Shown here one piece after another: positions 32,443 to 42,864 of a stretch of DNA of 64,000 bases (within the stretch, counting starts at the first letter, position 1; each line of letters opens with the position of its first letter). The position numbers and the translations under genes are program-made. The notes under the pieces are model-generated. The model saw only the letters and a list, made by a program, of their open reading frames with translations, searched no databases and was not told where the DNA came from. The stretch comes from Idiomarina baltica OS145 (lineage in GTDB: Bacteria > Pseudomonadota > Gammaproteobacteria > Enterobacterales > Alteromonadaceae): positions 126,411 to 190,410 of the forward strand of contig NZ_CH672407.1 in assembly GCF_000152885.1 (NCBI RefSeq). The letters run 5' to 3'.

Positions 32443-35109
32443 TTAGAATTCACGCTTATACGTTAGCGAGAAACTAACACCACGCGTTTCTGAACGAAGC
32501 AAGGTATCGTCAAACTCAATCTCTTTATCTTGATTCAAGATATTTTGCACCTTGAGCGTGATCTGAGAATTGAAGTCTGGATAGTAACTATAAACCGCGT
32601 CTAAACTGTGGAAAGGTTGCTCAAACGCATCGCCACGACCTTCGATACCTGGAATGATAATACGCTCACCAAACACGTTATAAACCAACGATGCAGAGTG
32701 CTTACCATTGTCAGAATCAAAGCCAAGCTGACTGTTGACCACCCATTTTGAGTGACCCGTTAAGCGACGTTCGGTATTGGTAATCGACGTCGATACACCG
32801 GTTTGTTCAACAATCTTCTGAGTATCCAACTGGATTTCAGAGTCACTTAACGTAACGTTACCCGAAACAAAGAAGTTCGTGCTGAGTGATTTTAACCACT
32901 CCATTTCGACACCGTATACTTCACCGGTCTCAGCGTTAGCAATACGTACTAATGGAGGACCGTCTTGCGCGGGCGACTGAACAGATTCAATCGGGTCAGT
33001 CATGTCCTTATAGAACATACCCAACGACAAGGTATCGCCATTTTCTTGATACCACTCCCAACGTGCGTCATAGTTCTTGATCGACGTTGTCCGCAAGCCT
33101 GGTGTACCGCCGACTGGGAACAAGGTCAACGGATCGAGGTACGTTGAACTAGAGACTTCGCGCAAGTCAGGACGGACTACCGTTTGTCCGTAGCTGAAAC
33201 GTAACTGCTGCTCGTCAGTTAAAAAGTAAGTCAACGCCAACGATGGATAGAAGTCATCCTCTTGGAATGCTAAATCAGCTAGATCGTTAGGTGTCGGGTT
33301 GGTTGGTAAATCGATTTCACCGGTCGTTGGTACCAGTGGTACCACAACTTGGCGGAAGTCTTCCCAACGAACACCCGCCGTAATACGCCACTTCTCTTTA
33401 AAGAACACGTCGCCTTCAACGTAGTATGCGTCGATTGCTTGCGCAGAAATATAATCATCGCCCGCTACCGTCGTATCGTTCAATATCGGCGTAAAACTAA
33501 GTTCAGTATTCGCTAATAAGTCATCATTAAGGATTTCGCCTAGCTGATGCCCTTGCAAAACGCTCGAGTCGGGGAACGCACGCGTATTGATATCAAAACG
33601 ACGGTTGGTGGCAAAACGCGTTTTCTGAACAAAGTCCGCGCCCGCCTTTAAGGTGATATCCCAATCATCGAGCATGATTGGTAGAGTTACATTGCCGCCC
33701 CAGTTTTCAACTTCATCATCGAGATCTTGAAAAGAGTAACGTGCAGCCGTCGTCGCATTGGTTAGGTTACTCTCAGTTTGACGGTCAAAAACTCCATCTT
33801 CGTTACGGTCCGTCAAAATAAACCGAGTCTCTAAGTTACCCGGTGCATAACGGCTTGAACGTGCCTTTGAATACTTCCAATCAATACCCAAGAAGTTCCA
33901 GTCGGTAAAGGTATGCATCCCTTTAATTTGGTTAGCCACCATCCGACGCTCTTGGTAATTCACATCAAACTCACGAATACGCTGGTCAGAGCCGAAGTTG
34001 ATGTTGTTATTGTTACCCAATTTCTCGCGTAAACGATCCTCGGTATCGTTCAGAATGACATGGCTGAAGTCGACTTTGTGATTCGCGCCGTAGTTAATGC
34101 CCAGCGTGAACATACCTGACCACGTCACTTGGTGCTCGGTTGACTGCACATCATCCCAACCACGAACCAATGTATAGCTGTCATCAGGGTTTAAGCGGTA
34201 GTTTTCACCCAGAAACTGCTCAGAAACCTGCCACTCATTGCGGTACGCAGCCGTGGTCAAAAAACCAATCGCCCACTTGTCAGTTAAATCATAACGGTTA
34301 CCGTAGGTCACATTGACACCATAATCAGGGTCAATAGACTGCATTTGAGGGTCATAATCTCGGTTCAGTGCCAACGCCACATCCCGATTATCTTCGATGC
34401 TAATTTCATCAAGGAATGTGCGTTGTCCCCACAACGCTTGCAACATTTGTGGTGCTGCACGAGTTCCGTCATCTTTACCCTTCCATGAACTCCCGCCATC
34501 ATACCAATATGAGTCATCGAAATTTTCTGAGTTGCCGCCCACTTTAATCGAGCCATTAAAAACTTCTTGCGTGGGGGCAGACTTCAGGCGGATATCAACA
34601 TTACCGCCACCAAAGTTAGCCGGCATTGATGCTGAATACGACTTTTGAACAGCTAAACTTTCGATAATATCCGAGGGGAATAAATCGAGTGGAATAACGG
34701 CTCGGGTTGGATCAGGGCTCGGTACGGACATGCCGTTAAGTTGCGTACTCGAGTAACGCTCACCTAAGCCACGTACATATATAAATTTACCGTCGACCAG
34801 TGTAAGACCTGTAATACGACGAAGCGCAGCAGCGGCATCAGTATCACCGGTACGCGAAATCTGGTCAGCACCCATGATATCGGCCACGAACGCCTGTTCT
34901 TTACGCTCTTGAACTACCGCTGCGGCACTGCCCTGTAAACGAGTACCTGTGGTAACCACTTCCTCGATGACTTGCTCAGGGTTGCTTGCCTGCTGCTCTG
35001 CTTCAGCTTCGGTTTGCTCGGCGTCTTGCCAAGCGAGTGCCGCAGGTGTTGCCAAGCAGGCAAGCACTGCGAGAGAAATATTTGCCAGAGGGAATCGGTT
35101 GGCACGCAT
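32443..35109 (-). CDS. TonB-dependent receptor paired with the duplicated lipoprotein
   Basis: An 888-residue receptor: signal peptide (LAVLACLATPAALAWQ), a Glu/Gln-rich linker (DAEQTEAEAEQQ), a TonB-box-like EEVVTTGTRL, a plug domain (KFIYVRGLGERYSSTQLNGM, PADFGGG-like NFGGGNVDIRLKS) and a barrel ending YKREF. It lies 91 bp after the lipoprotein gene on the same strand, so both probably answer to the Pho-box promoter at 38.0 kb. If so, it may import a phosphate-containing compound; that is inference. The barrel gives no direct substrate clue. Confidence 0.8.
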   Translation of the reverse strand: MRANRFPLANISLAVLACLATPAALAWQDAEQTEAEAEQQASNPEQVIEEVVTTGTRLQGSAAAVVQERKEQAFVADIMGADQISRTGDTDAAAALRRITGLTLVDGKFIYVRGLGERYSSTQLNGMSVPSPDPTRAVIPLDLFPSDIIESLAVQKSYSASMPANFGGGNVDIRLKSAPTQEVFNGSIKVGGNSENFDDSYWYDGGSSWKGKDDGTRAAPQMLQALWGQRTFLDEISIEDNRDVALALNRDYDPQMQSIDPDYGVNVTYGNRYDLTDKWAIGFLTTAAYRNEWQVSEQFLGENYRLNPDDSYTLVRGWDDVQSTEHQVTWSGMFTLGINYGANHKVDFSHVILNDTEDRLREKLGNNNNINFGSDQRIREFDVNYQERRMVANQIKGMHTFTDWNFLGIDWKYSKARSSRYAPGNLETRFILTDRNEDGVFDRQTESNLTNATTAARYSFQDLDDEVENWGGNVTLPIMLDDWDITLKAGADFVQKTRFATNRRFDINTRAFPDSSVLQGHQLGEILNDDLLANTELSFTPILNDTTVAGDDYISAQAIDAYYVEGDVFFKEKWRITAGVRWEDFRQVVVPLVPTTGEIDLPTNPTPNDLADLAFQEDDFYPSLALTYFLTDEQQLRFSYGQTVVRPDLREVSSSTYLDPLTLFPVGGTPGLRTTSIKNYDARWEWYQENGDTLSLGMFYKDMTDPIESVQSPAQDGPPLVRIANAETGEVYGVEMEWLKSLSTNFFVSGNVTLSDSEIQLDTQKIVEQTGVSTSITNTERRLTGHSKWVVNSQLGFDSDNGKHSASLVYNVFGERIIIPGIEGRGDAFEQPFHSLDAVYSYYPDFNSQITLKVQNILNQDKEIEFDDTLLRSETRGVSFSLTYKREF

Positions 35110-35137
35110 GATATTAGCTACCTCTTGTTACTATGGA

Positions 35138-35170
35138 AGCCGGAGGTGTCCCTAAGGTCACCTCACGGCT
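35138..35170. other. Intercistronic stem-loop between lipoprotein and receptor genes
   Basis: AGCCG-GAGGTG (35138-35148) pairs with CACCTC-A-CGGCT (35159-35170), with one bulged base. On the minus transcript no T-run follows, so it may be a partial terminator or an mRNA-processing or stability element that sets the ratio of the two products. Confidence 0.45.
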
Positions 35171-35200
35171 TTTAAAGAGCACTTTATGCTACTTAAGGGG

Positions 35201-37957
35201 TTACTCTAATCCTACAGTCCAACCTGCAGTCCAATCGTTACCTTCTTCAACTGCTCCAACGAATGTCGCGTTGTCGAAGAATGTATCGCCGCTGAGGTCT
35301 GCTGCAGTTGCGTCTGTAATGCTGAAGACACCGTTCAAAGTATCGCCTGCTGCGGCAATGCTATTACCTGCTTGACCTGTGAACCAAGTTTCCAAATTGA
35401 CGTCAGTTGCGCCAAATTTAAAGTTTTCACCGTTGTCACACGCCATGACTGAGTGAGTCATTGCAATGCCACCATCTTGTAAGTGCTGCTGGCTGACCGG
35501 GCTACTCTCAACTTCTAAACATTCGCCCATGCCCGCAGGACCTGAAACGATCGTGTTATAGAACGTTGCTTTAGTACCTTCGCGCAAGTAGATACCCTCT
35601 GAAGAGTCCTCGCCTTGGAACGTGTTTCCAATGATGGTTAAGTTCGCAATGGTTGGGTTCGACATTGGCGTTACAGCCGGATTGCTACCATCGTTGTCAG
35701 CTTCGATACCACGGTTTGCATCTGAGTTGTCAGGGTTTTGGCGGACCAATACATATTGCATCTTGCCTTGGTACCCATTGTCCCAATCGATACTGTCATC
35801 TTGCATGTTGGTTAAAACAACATACTTGAAGTTAACCGCACCGCCGAACATTTCGATGCCATCATCTGAGTTGTTATGAACTTGGAGGTATTCCACCTTG
35901 GTTCCTGAGCCAACACCGCCGAACGTAATACCGTTAAGTTCGTTATCCGGTGCGATTTCAAAACCACCGTTCATGACACGTACATACTGCAAGGTACCTG
36001 AACTATCGGTCGCATCAGTACCACCGAATACAGCACCTTCTGCCGCGCCTTCAACTTGCAATGCACAGTCAGAACCATCAGATGGGCATTTGTTACTCGG
36101 TGCGTTACCCAAGATAACTAAGCCGCCCCACTGACCCGGCTGACCTTCGCCAGTCTCAACGTAAGCTGCGGAAGTAAACGTGATAGGCTGTTCAACCGTA
36201 CCTTCCGCCATAATGTCTGAACCACGGCTGATCACTAAGTAATCGCCACCAGTACGTCCATAAACGGTTGTACCCGGCTCAATAGTCAACGTCATTGAGT
36301 TCGCATTGTCACCACCGATGAAAACCGGTCCGCTCAATGCATAAATATTGTCCGCGCTCAGTGTTAAATCGTCCGTGTAAGAGCCCGCTAGCTGACAAGT
36401 TGTGGTAGATCCATCTACTGGGGTAATCGCTTCGGTGCCTGCTGGACAACCTGCTACAGGCGCTTCTGAACCGCCCGCAGTGACTTCACCGCCGCCAAAA
36501 CCAAATGCCCAGCCTTGACGCCAATCGCTGTCACCCGGAACCGCACCAACAAAATCAACTGACTCAAAGAAGCTACCATCAACGGTGTTCGCAACGTCTT
36601 GACCTGCACCTAATAACGGAGAGTTTGCCATGGGCTGACCGTTAGCACCTAGCATGATTGAAGTGCTGACTTGGTTGTTCGATTGCTGATTTAGGAACCA
36701 ATCTTCGAGGTTTACATCGCCTGAACCGTACTTAAAGTTCTCACCATTGCTGCAAGCCATGAAAGAGTTTTCCATGGTGATAGTGCCGTCACCTAGATTG
36801 GTCTGAGATTGTGGGCTACCTTCAACTTCAAAGCATTCACCCATTTCCGAAGGACCTGTCACCACAACATTGTAAAACTGTGCACCGGTACCCTCGCGTA
36901 AATAAATACCTTCCGAAGAGTCTTCACCTTTGAAGTTATTACCGATAATGGTTAAGTTCGCGATAGTCGGGTTAGACATCGGCGTTGCCGCAGGGTTACT
37001 GCCATCATTGTCTGCTTCGATACCACGGTTAGCGTCGCCACCGTTCGGATCTTGCTCAACGTAAACGTATTGCATTTTACCACGATAGCCGTTGTCCCAA
37101 TCGATGCTGTCATCTTGCATGCTGGTTAATACAACGTGCTTAAAGTTGACCGTACCACCGAACATTTCGATACCGTCGTCCGCGTTACCGTGCACTTGTA
37201 AGTAGTCAACCGTCGTGCCAGAACCTACGCCACCAAATGTGATACCGTTCAATTCATTGTCAGGCGCGATTTCGAAACCTGCGTGTTTAACAACCACGTA
37301 GCGTAACGTGCCTGAGTTATCATCGTCTTGAGAGCCGCCAAACACTGCGCCCTCTTCAGCACCTTCAACTTGCAATGCGCAGTCGGAGCCATCTGCTGGG
37401 CATTTGTTGCTTGATGCATTACCTAAGATAACCAAGCCGCCCCATTGGCCAGCGCCTGTTTCTTCGCCCACCACATCTTGTGATGATGTAAAGATAATGG
37501 GCGCATCAGAGGTGCCGTCTGCCATGATTTTTGAGCCGCGGCTTACAACCAAGTAATCATTACCCTGACGACCAAATACCACAGTACCCGGCTCAATGGT
37601 CAATGTTGCTGAATTCGCGTTGTCACCACCGACAAAGGTAGGTCCGTCGATAGCATACATAACTGTTGTGCCATCACTTTTGCTGTTCACTAAGGTTGTG
37701 TCAGCGGTAATGCGTCCTGAGATGACTTGAACTTGTACTTCTTCGCCGAGCGCTTCTGACGCTGCTAACGATAGTGAACCACTGGCTGTACCTGGCAAGT
37801 CAGCGCCCGTATCACCGCCGTTGTTACCACCATTGTCACCACCATTATCTGGCTGCTGTACTTCAGCACCCGAATTGATATTGATGTCGCCACCGCAACC
37901 AGCAAGCGCTAACGCTGCTGCGATCGCAGATGCTTTGAACAAAGAATTCAGATTCAT
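35201..37957 (-). CDS. Outer-membrane or periplasmic lipoprotein with two near-identical beta-rich halves
   Basis: A 918-residue lipoprotein. Lipobox LALAGC puts the acylated Cys at residue 21. A low-complexity Gly/Asn/Asp linker (NGGDNGGNNGGD, 37-50) follows. Two long homologous repeats cover about 98-425 and 538-866. Each holds TLTIEPGT, QWGGLVILGNA, KCP.DGSDCALQVEGA, NGITFGGVGSGT, DDSIDWDNGY, RGIEADNDGSNPA and EGIYLREGT, the look of a parallel beta-helix. Conserved Cys pairs suggest disulfides. A Pho box lies upstream and a TonB receptor downstream, so it could be a surface binding protein for a phosphorus source, partnering the receptor. No enzymatic motif is evident. Confidence 0.7.
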   Translation of the reverse strand: MNLNSLFKASAIAAALALAGCGGDININSGAEVQQPDNGGDNGGNNGGDTGADLPGTASGSLSLAASEALGEEVQVQVISGRITADTTLVNSKSDGTTVMYAIDGPTFVGGDNANSATLTIEPGTVVFGRQGNDYLVVSRGSKIMADGTSDAPIIFTSSQDVVGEETGAGQWGGLVILGNASSNKCPADGSDCALQVEGAEEGAVFGGSQDDDNSGTLRYVVVKHAGFEIAPDNELNGITFGGVGSGTTVDYLQVHGNADDGIEMFGGTVNFKHVVLTSMQDDSIDWDNGYRGKMQYVYVEQDPNGGDANRGIEADNDGSNPAATPMSNPTIANLTIIGNNFKGEDSSEGIYLREGTGAQFYNVVVTGPSEMGECFEVEGSPQSQTNLGDGTITMENSFMACSNGENFKYGSGDVNLEDWFLNQQSNNQVSTSIMLGANGQPMANSPLLGAGQDVANTVDGSFFESVDFVGAVPGDSDWRQGWAFGFGGGEVTAGGSEAPVAGCPAGTEAITPVDGSTTTCQLAGSYTDDLTLSADNIYALSGPVFIGGDNANSMTLTIEPGTTVYGRTGGDYLVISRGSDIMAEGTVEQPITFTSAAYVETGEGQPGQWGGLVILGNAPSNKCPSDGSDCALQVEGAAEGAVFGGTDATDSSGTLQYVRVMNGGFEIAPDNELNGITFGGVGSGTKVEYLQVHNNSDDGIEMFGGAVNFKYVVLTNMQDDSIDWDNGYQGKMQYVLVRQNPDNSDANRGIEADNDGSNPAVTPMSNPTIANLTIIGNTFQGEDSSEGIYLREGTKATFYNTIVSGPAGMGECLEVESSPVSQQHLQDGGIAMTHSVMACDNGENFKFGATDVNLETWFTGQAGNSIAAAGDTLNGVFSITDATAADLSGDTFFDNATFVGAVEEGNDWTAGWTVGLE
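35360..36346 (-). repeat. Second internal repeat of the lipoprotein
   Basis: Encodes about residues 538-866 and parallels 36683-37666 along its whole length at roughly 1.3 kb offset, including the blocks GGDNANS.TLTIEPGT and NPTIANLTIIGN. Confidence 0.8.
36683..37666 (-). repeat. First internal repeat of the lipoprotein
   Basis: Encodes about residues 98-425. Nearly every motif recurs in the same order in the second repeat, with conservative substitutions, which points to an intragenic tandem duplication. Confidence 0.8.
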
Positions 37958-38005
37958 TGGGTTCTCCCGACTTGGATGTTATCCATAGGTTAAAAGTCGA
38001 GGAGA

Positions 38006-38039
38006 ATGGTAGGGAGCTAGCGTGACAAATTTGTGACAA
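38006..38039 (-). promoter_or_regulatory. Pho box and -10 of the lipoprotein/receptor operon
   Basis: On the minus strand TTGTCACAAATTTGTCAC (38039-38022) is two TTGTCAC half-sites at 11-bp period, close to the PhoB consensus CTGTCATAAA(A/T)CTGTCA. Ten bases further comes TACCAT (38011-38006) as a -10 element, the spacing known for PhoB-activated promoters, where the Pho box replaces the -35. The start codon of the lipoprotein is 49 bp downstream of this -10. Confidence 0.7.
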
Positions 38040-38102
38040 TTGCAAGCTGTCATCAAATCTTCATATTAGAGTAACTCAACTGCAATGTACGAAGTTAAGT
38101 TA

Positions 38103-38124
38103 ATGGGCTGCTTTTACAGCCCAT
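38103..38124. terminator. Stem-loop at the 3' end of the arginine operon
   Basis: ATGGGCTG (38103-38110) and CAGCCCAT (38117-38124) form a perfect stem with a 6-base loop over the argH(A) stop codon. The downstream minus sequence is only moderately T-rich. Confidence 0.5.
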
Positions 38125-39943
38125 ATTCCATCGCAATTTCATCGCAACAGTGTTTCTTAGGGCACAACTCACAGTCTTTCATTACCTTTTCTGGTAACTG
38201 TGCTTTATCGCACAGCGTAAAGCCTTGCTGCTTAAAAAAGTCAGGCACACGGGTCAACACAATCACGCGCTTTAATCGGATCTGACGCGCTTTCTGACAC
38301 AAATGCTCAACCAACATACGACCTTGACCTCGCACCTGGCTTTGTGGATTGACTCCCAACGAACGTATCTCAGCTAAGCCCGTGGTATAGATATAGAGCG
38401 AAGCACACCCAGTGACTTTGCCATCGACTTCAGACACGGCAAATTCATTGATTGAGTGCACAATATCATCTTTGGCTCGTGGCAGGTTTTCGCCGGCACC
38501 CGCCCAATGACCGACCAAGCCGACAATCGCATCAATATCATCCAGCGTAGCATCACGAACCTTAATACGCAGACCTTGCTGAAGCTTCTTAAGCGCAGCT
38601 TGTGTCTGTTCAATGCTGGTGCCCCCGAGTGCATTTCGTTTTGCCAATAGCGCTTCAATGCTCAACCATTCATAAACGTCAGGCATAATCACCGAATGCA
38701 CTGCTTGCAAAGTACTGAGAGGCAAATCTTCGAGCGGTTGCTGGTGCTGAAGCGCTAACTGCACGCATTCCCCTACCACTTCATGCGCGGTACGAAATGG
38801 AACGCCTTTGCTAACCAAATAATCAGCAAGCTCAGTCGCATTTGAATAGCCGCCCTTCGCTGCTTTTAGCGCCCTTGGCTGATTGACAGTGAGGCCGTTC
38901 ACGCATTGCTGTGCAATATCGATAGAGGCTCCCCACTGGGTATAGCTGGCAAACAAGCCCTCTTTGTCTTCTTGCATGTCTTTGTTGTACGCCAACGGGA
39001 GTGCTTTCAATGTCATCAACAGTCCCACTTGCGCGCCAACTACACGTCCCGACTTGCCGCGAATAAGTTCAAGCGCATCGGGATTCTTTTTCTGGGGCAT
39101 CAGTGACGAGCCGCTGCTCACATCATCGGCTAATTCAACAAACCCCGCTTCACCACTGGCATAAAAAATTAAATCTTCAGCCATGCGTGAAAGGTGAATC
39201 ATCGACAGTGAAGCCACCGATAGCAGTTCGACAATAAAATCGCGATCGGATACGGCATCTAAACTGTTCGCCGCCGGCGCGCTAAACCCCAAACGAAGCG
39301 CTAAGTCCGTTCGATCGATCGGATAAGCCGTACCCGCTAGAGCGCCCGATCCGAGTGGACACACGTTGATACGCGCTAACGCATCTTTTAACCGTGCCTG
39401 ATCACGCTTAAACATCTCAACATAGGCTAAGCACCAATGCGAAAATAGTACCGGTTGTGCGCGTTGCAAATGCGTATATCCAGGAATCACCGTTGTTGCC
39501 TCGCGCTCGGCCAAATTGGCCAGCGCTGCAATCAATTGTTCGAGTCGCTGCCACTGGGTCTCTACCTGCGCTCGGCACCACAGTCGAATATCGGTGGCGA
39601 CTTGGTCATTACGGCTACGACCTGTATGCAGTTTTTTACCCAGATCGCCAATGCGTTCGATCAGCTGACGTTCAATAAAGGCGTGAATGTCCTCATCACC
39701 CGCCACCGCGACATCACCTAAGCACCCACTCCAGTGTTGTAAAATGTCATGCAATGCATGCTGTATATGGCTGTACTCATCGGTCGTTAAAACGCCCACC
39801 TGTTGCAGCGATTGCGCCCAAGCAATACTGCCCCGAATATCAAACTCAAGTAGTACACAGTCAAATGGCAGCGAGTCATTAAACTGCTGAAAGGCTTGGC
39901 TGGGAGGCGCACTAAACCGGCCTCCCCAAAGTCCCTTGGTCAT
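38114..39943 (-). CDS. argH: Argininosuccinate lyase fused to N-acetylglutamate synthase domain
   Basis: A 609-residue bifunctional enzyme, the argH(A) form known from Moritella and other marine gammaproteobacteria. Residues 1-455 are argininosuccinate lyase ([30 protein letters not shown], signature [13 protein letters not shown]), cleaving argininosuccinate to arginine and fumarate. Residues about 460-609 are a GNAT acetyltransferase ([47 protein letters not shown]), supplying acetylglutamate, the first step. The Cys-rich tail [13 protein letters not shown] may bind a metal and is common in this fusion. Last gene of the operon, 9 bp after argG. Confidence 0.93.
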   Translation of the reverse strand: MTKGLWGGRFSAPPSQAFQQFNDSLPFDCVLLEFDIRGSIAWAQSLQQVGVLTTDEYSHIQHALHDILQHWSGCLGDVAVAGDEDIHAFIERQLIERIGDLGKKLHTGRSRNDQVATDIRLWCRAQVETQWQRLEQLIAALANLAEREATTVIPGYTHLQRAQPVLFSHWCLAYVEMFKRDQARLKDALARINVCPLGSGALAGTAYPIDRTDLALRLGFSAPAANSLDAVSDRDFIVELLSVASLSMIHLSRMAEDLIFYASGEAGFVELADDVSSGSSLMPQKKNPDALELIRGKSGRVVGAQVGLLMTLKALPLAYNKDMQEDKEGLFASYTQWGASIDIAQQCVNGLTVNQPRALKAAKGGYSNATELADYLVSKGVPFRTAHEVVGECVQLALQHQQPLEDLPLSTLQAVHSVIMPDVYEWLSIEALLAKRNALGGTSIEQTQAALKKLQQGLRIKVRDATLDDIDAIVGLVGHWAGAGENLPRAKDDIVHSINEFAVSEVDGKVTGCASLYIYTTGLAEIRSLGVNPQSQVRGQGRMLVEHLCQKARQIRLKRVIVLTRVPDFFKQQGFTLCDKAQLPEKVMKDCELCPKKHCCDEIAMEYGL

Positions 39944-39952
39944 ATTCGCCTC

Positions 39953-41155
39953 CTACACTTTTGCCGTTTGTTTTAACGCGCGGATACGGCTCGACAGTGA
40001 ATAGAGGCGAATAAAGCCTGCGGCATGCTTTTGGTCATAAACATTATCGGCACCGAAGGTGGCAAACGCCTCGCTGTAAAGAGAATAAGGAGAACACTTT
40101 TGCGTGACAGTAACATTACCTTTATAGAGCTTAATCACGACTTCACCGGTTGCCACTTGGTTCAGACTTTCGGCGGCGGCTAACACCGATGCTTGGTTAG
40201 GGGTAAACCAACGCCCATCGTAAAGCAACTGCGCAAATTGCTCGCTTAACTGTGTTTTCCATGAGCGCGTCATTTTATCAAGCACCAACTCATCAATGCC
40301 ACGTAAAGCGTACATCATGATGGTCCCCCCCGGCGTTTCATAACAGCCACGGCTTTTCATACCCACTAGACGATTCTCGACAATATCAACGCGACCAATA
40401 CCATGTTTCGCACCTAGTTTGTTCAGTTGTTCGAGGCATTTCAGAGGCGACAACGCTTCACCATTAACACTCACCACAGCGCCTTGCTCAATCGCTAGAC
40501 TGATATACTCAGGTTCATCGGGTGCTTGTTCAGGTGAGCAAGTCAATGTCCAGACTTCATCACTCGGTTCACACCAAGGATCTTCAAGCTCACCTCCCTC
40601 ATGTGAGATATGCCACGCGTTGGCATCGCGACTATAGATTTTCTTGAGTGACGCAGAGCAGGGAATATTACGCTCTGCAAGATAAGCAAGTAAGCTCTCC
40701 CGACTACTTAAGTCCCACTCTCGCCAAGGCGCAATCACCGTCAGTTCAGGCGCCAGCGCGGCGTAGCAAGACTCAAAGCGGATCTGGTCATTACCTTTGC
40801 CAGTACAACCATGCGCTAAGGCATCCGCATTGACTTTACGTGCCAATTCTACTTGCGCTTTGGCGATTACCGGACGAGCCATCGCCGTGCCAAGTAAATA
40901 GCTCTGCTCGTAGACGGCACCGGTTTTCAGGCTTGGATAAATGTAATCGGCTGCAAACTCATCTTTAAGATCAACAATATGACACTCGCTAGCGCCGGAG
41001 GCTTTTGCTTTTGCTTCCACGCCTTCGAGTTCTTCTGCCCCCTGCCCTACGTCTGCGACAAACGCCACCACCTCACAGCCGTAGTTTTCACGCAACCAAG
41101 GCACAATGACAGATGTATCTAAACCACCAGAATAAGCCAATACTACTTTGTTCAT
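39953..41155 (-). CDS. argG: Argininosuccinate synthase
   Basis: A 400-residue ATP-dependent ligase joining citrulline and aspartate. The N-terminal PP-loop is [15 protein letters not shown] (residues 7-21); other family blocks are [14 protein letters not shown] and [24 protein letters not shown]. Length is normal for the type-1 enzyme. It lies 10 bp after argF and 9 bp before argH(A). Confidence 0.95.
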   Translation of the reverse strand: MNKVVLAYSGGLDTSVIVPWLRENYGCEVVAFVADVGQGAEELEGVEAKAKASGASECHIVDLKDEFAADYIYPSLKTGAVYEQSYLLGTAMARPVIAKAQVELARKVNADALAHGCTGKGNDQIRFESCYAALAPELTVIAPWREWDLSSRESLLAYLAERNIPCSASLKKIYSRDANAWHISHEGGELEDPWCEPSDEVWTLTCSPEQAPDEPEYISLAIEQGAVVSVNGEALSPLKCLEQLNKLGAKHGIGRVDIVENRLVGMKSRGCYETPGGTIMMYALRGIDELVLDKMTRSWKTQLSEQFAQLLYDGRWFTPNQASVLAAAESLNQVATGEVVIKLYKGNVTVTQKCSPYSLYSEAFATFGADNVYDQKHAAGFIRLYSLSSRIRALKQTAKV

Positions 41156-41165
41156 TGTTTGCTCC

Positions 41166-42098
41166 TTAGCTCGCGTGTTGCAGGGTCAGTGTGTTTTTAG
41201 GGTTAAGTAAAAGATGAAGCAGCGCATTTTGTGCAAATAGCCGATTTTCTGCCTGCTTAAGACACAGTGAATCGTCGCTATCCATCACTTCAGAAGTGAT
41301 TTCGTAATCACGATGGGCGGGTTGGCAATGCATCACGGCATTCGCTCCGAGCCGTTTAATGAGGGCGGCGTTCACCTGATAAGGCATAAAGGTGGCTTTA
41401 ACCTCATCAAGACTTTGCTGTTGTCCCATCGAAACCCACGTATCGGTATAAACAACATCGCTCTGCACACAGGCCTCAGGATCATGAACCTGCTTAACGG
41501 AACCGATCCCGGCTTGATTAAGTTGATCAATATCCGTCGCGCTGAGACCATGACCGGCAGGGGTTACTAAAGTGACATGCATGCCGAGTAGACAACCATA
41601 AAGTGCCAGCGAACGCGCCACGTTGTTACCGTCTCCCCAGTAGCTCAACGCTTTACCACTCACATCACCATAATGCTCGACCAATGTAAGACTGTCAGCT
41701 AAGGCTTGGCAGGGATGAAACTGATCGCAAAGGCTATTAATCACCGGCACAGAGGCATGCTTAGCCAACTCTTGTAAGGTTGCATGATGATTCACGCGTG
41801 CCACAATAGCATCGCACCAACATGACAGGTTTTTTGCGTAATCCGCGATGGTTTCGCGTTGCCCGAGTTGGCCGTTTTGCTCGTCGAGGTAAACGCAATG
41901 GCCACCTAAGCGTTGGATACCCACATCAAGCGATAGTCGTGTGCGCAAACTAGGCTTCTCAAACAACGTCACGATGCTTTTTCCAGCTAGACTCTGAGTA
42001 AATTTTTGCGGCTGTGACTTTTGCTCAATAGCCGTATCTATCAACTGTATTAGTTGGCTTTGGGTAAGCTCATTACCCGTTAAAAAATGTGTGTTCAT
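41166..42098 (-). CDS. argF: Ornithine carbamoyltransferase
   Basis: A 310-residue transcarbamylase making citrulline from ornithine and carbamoyl phosphate. The carbamoyl-phosphate site reads FEKPSLRTR (a Leu in place of the common Thr in STRTR, seen in several lineages); [11 protein letters not shown] is the second conserved block and [12 protein letters not shown] the Cys-containing ornithine loop (usually HCLP). In this pathway argE is present, so ornithine rather than acetylornithine is the expected substrate. Confidence 0.9.
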   Translation of the reverse strand: MNTHFLTGNELTQSQLIQLIDTAIEQKSQPQKFTQSLAGKSIVTLFEKPSLRTRLSLDVGIQRLGGHCVYLDEQNGQLGQRETIADYAKNLSCWCDAIVARVNHHATLQELAKHASVPVINSLCDQFHPCQALADSLTLVEHYGDVSGKALSYWGDGNNVARSLALYGCLLGMHVTLVTPAGHGLSATDIDQLNQAGIGSVKQVHDPEACVQSDVVYTDTWVSMGQQQSLDEVKATFMPYQVNAALIKRLGANAVMHCQPAHRDYEITSEVMDSDDSLCLKQAENRLFAQNALLHLLLNPKNTLTLQHAS

Positions 42099-42120
42099 AC
42101 GAATCTCAAATATTAAAAAA

Positions 42121-42864
42121 CTAAGGATTAATCAATGTGCCGGAGTGATGACGGGTGTCGCACGAACACCCGCAGATTCGCACTTGTTTTTGTAGGAATT
42201 GAGCAACGTTTAGCGCCTGCTCAACTTTGAGTCGCATGCCACCCATGAGAGTGCCCGACTGGATAAGCTGTTCGATACTGTCACTATCGAGTTGCGCGAT
42301 AGGTTGTTGTTGGTCGTCAAGCACCGCAGGTACATCGCTGACAAAGGTAAGGGTCGCGGAAAGCGCTTTAGCGAGTCCCGCTGCCGCCTCATCAGCGTTT
42401 ACATTAAGCCACTGGCCTCGGCTATCAAATCCGACACAGCTCACGATAGGTAGGTGCTTCTGCTCTAATAACGTCAGTAATAACTCACTCACTTCAAAGG
42501 GCTCAATACAATGACCCGTCATACCCAATTCGGGCTGCCCTTGTTGGACGCGCAAACCCGTTTCAAATAACGTTAGCCCGACCGGCTTGAGTGTTTGTTT
42601 AATTGCCATGCCCAGTAGCTGCTTATTAACGGTGCCGGCGAGTGCCCCCACAATCAGCGGCATTTGCTCTGCCATACTCACACGTAAACCGTGATACTTA
42701 ACAACTGACAGATTCAACTTGGCAAACAAGTCGTCAACCTGCTGGCCACCGCCATGAACGATAAGCGTGGGCTCTAAGTTTTGTTGCTGAGCAATATGTT
42801 GAAACAGCGTCGTTAAACCTTGCGGATCATCAAGTACACGCCCACCGAGTTTGATGACATTCAT
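42121..42864 (-). CDS. argB: N-acetylglutamate kinase
   Basis: A 247-residue amino-acid kinase: IKLGGRVLDD at the N-terminus, IVHGGGQQVDDLF for the substrate, and NVNADEAAAGLAKAL plus GGMRLKVEQAL near the C-terminus. It phosphorylates acetylglutamate. Short, E. coli-like form without an N-terminal extension, which suggests no arginine feedback site. It overlaps the argC stop by 4 bp. Confidence 0.93.
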   Translation of the reverse strand: MNVIKLGGRVLDDPQGLTTLFQHIAQQQNLEPTLIVHGGGQQVDDLFAKLNLSVVKYHGLRVSMAEQMPLIVGALAGTVNKQLLGMAIKQTLKPVGLTLFETGLRVQQGQPELGMTGHCIEPFEVSELLLTLLEQKHLPIVSCVGFDSRGQWLNVNADEAAAGLAKALSATLTFVSDVPAVLDDQQQPIAQLDSDSIEQLIQSGTLMGGMRLKVEQALNVAQFLQKQVRICGCSCDTRHHSGTLINP

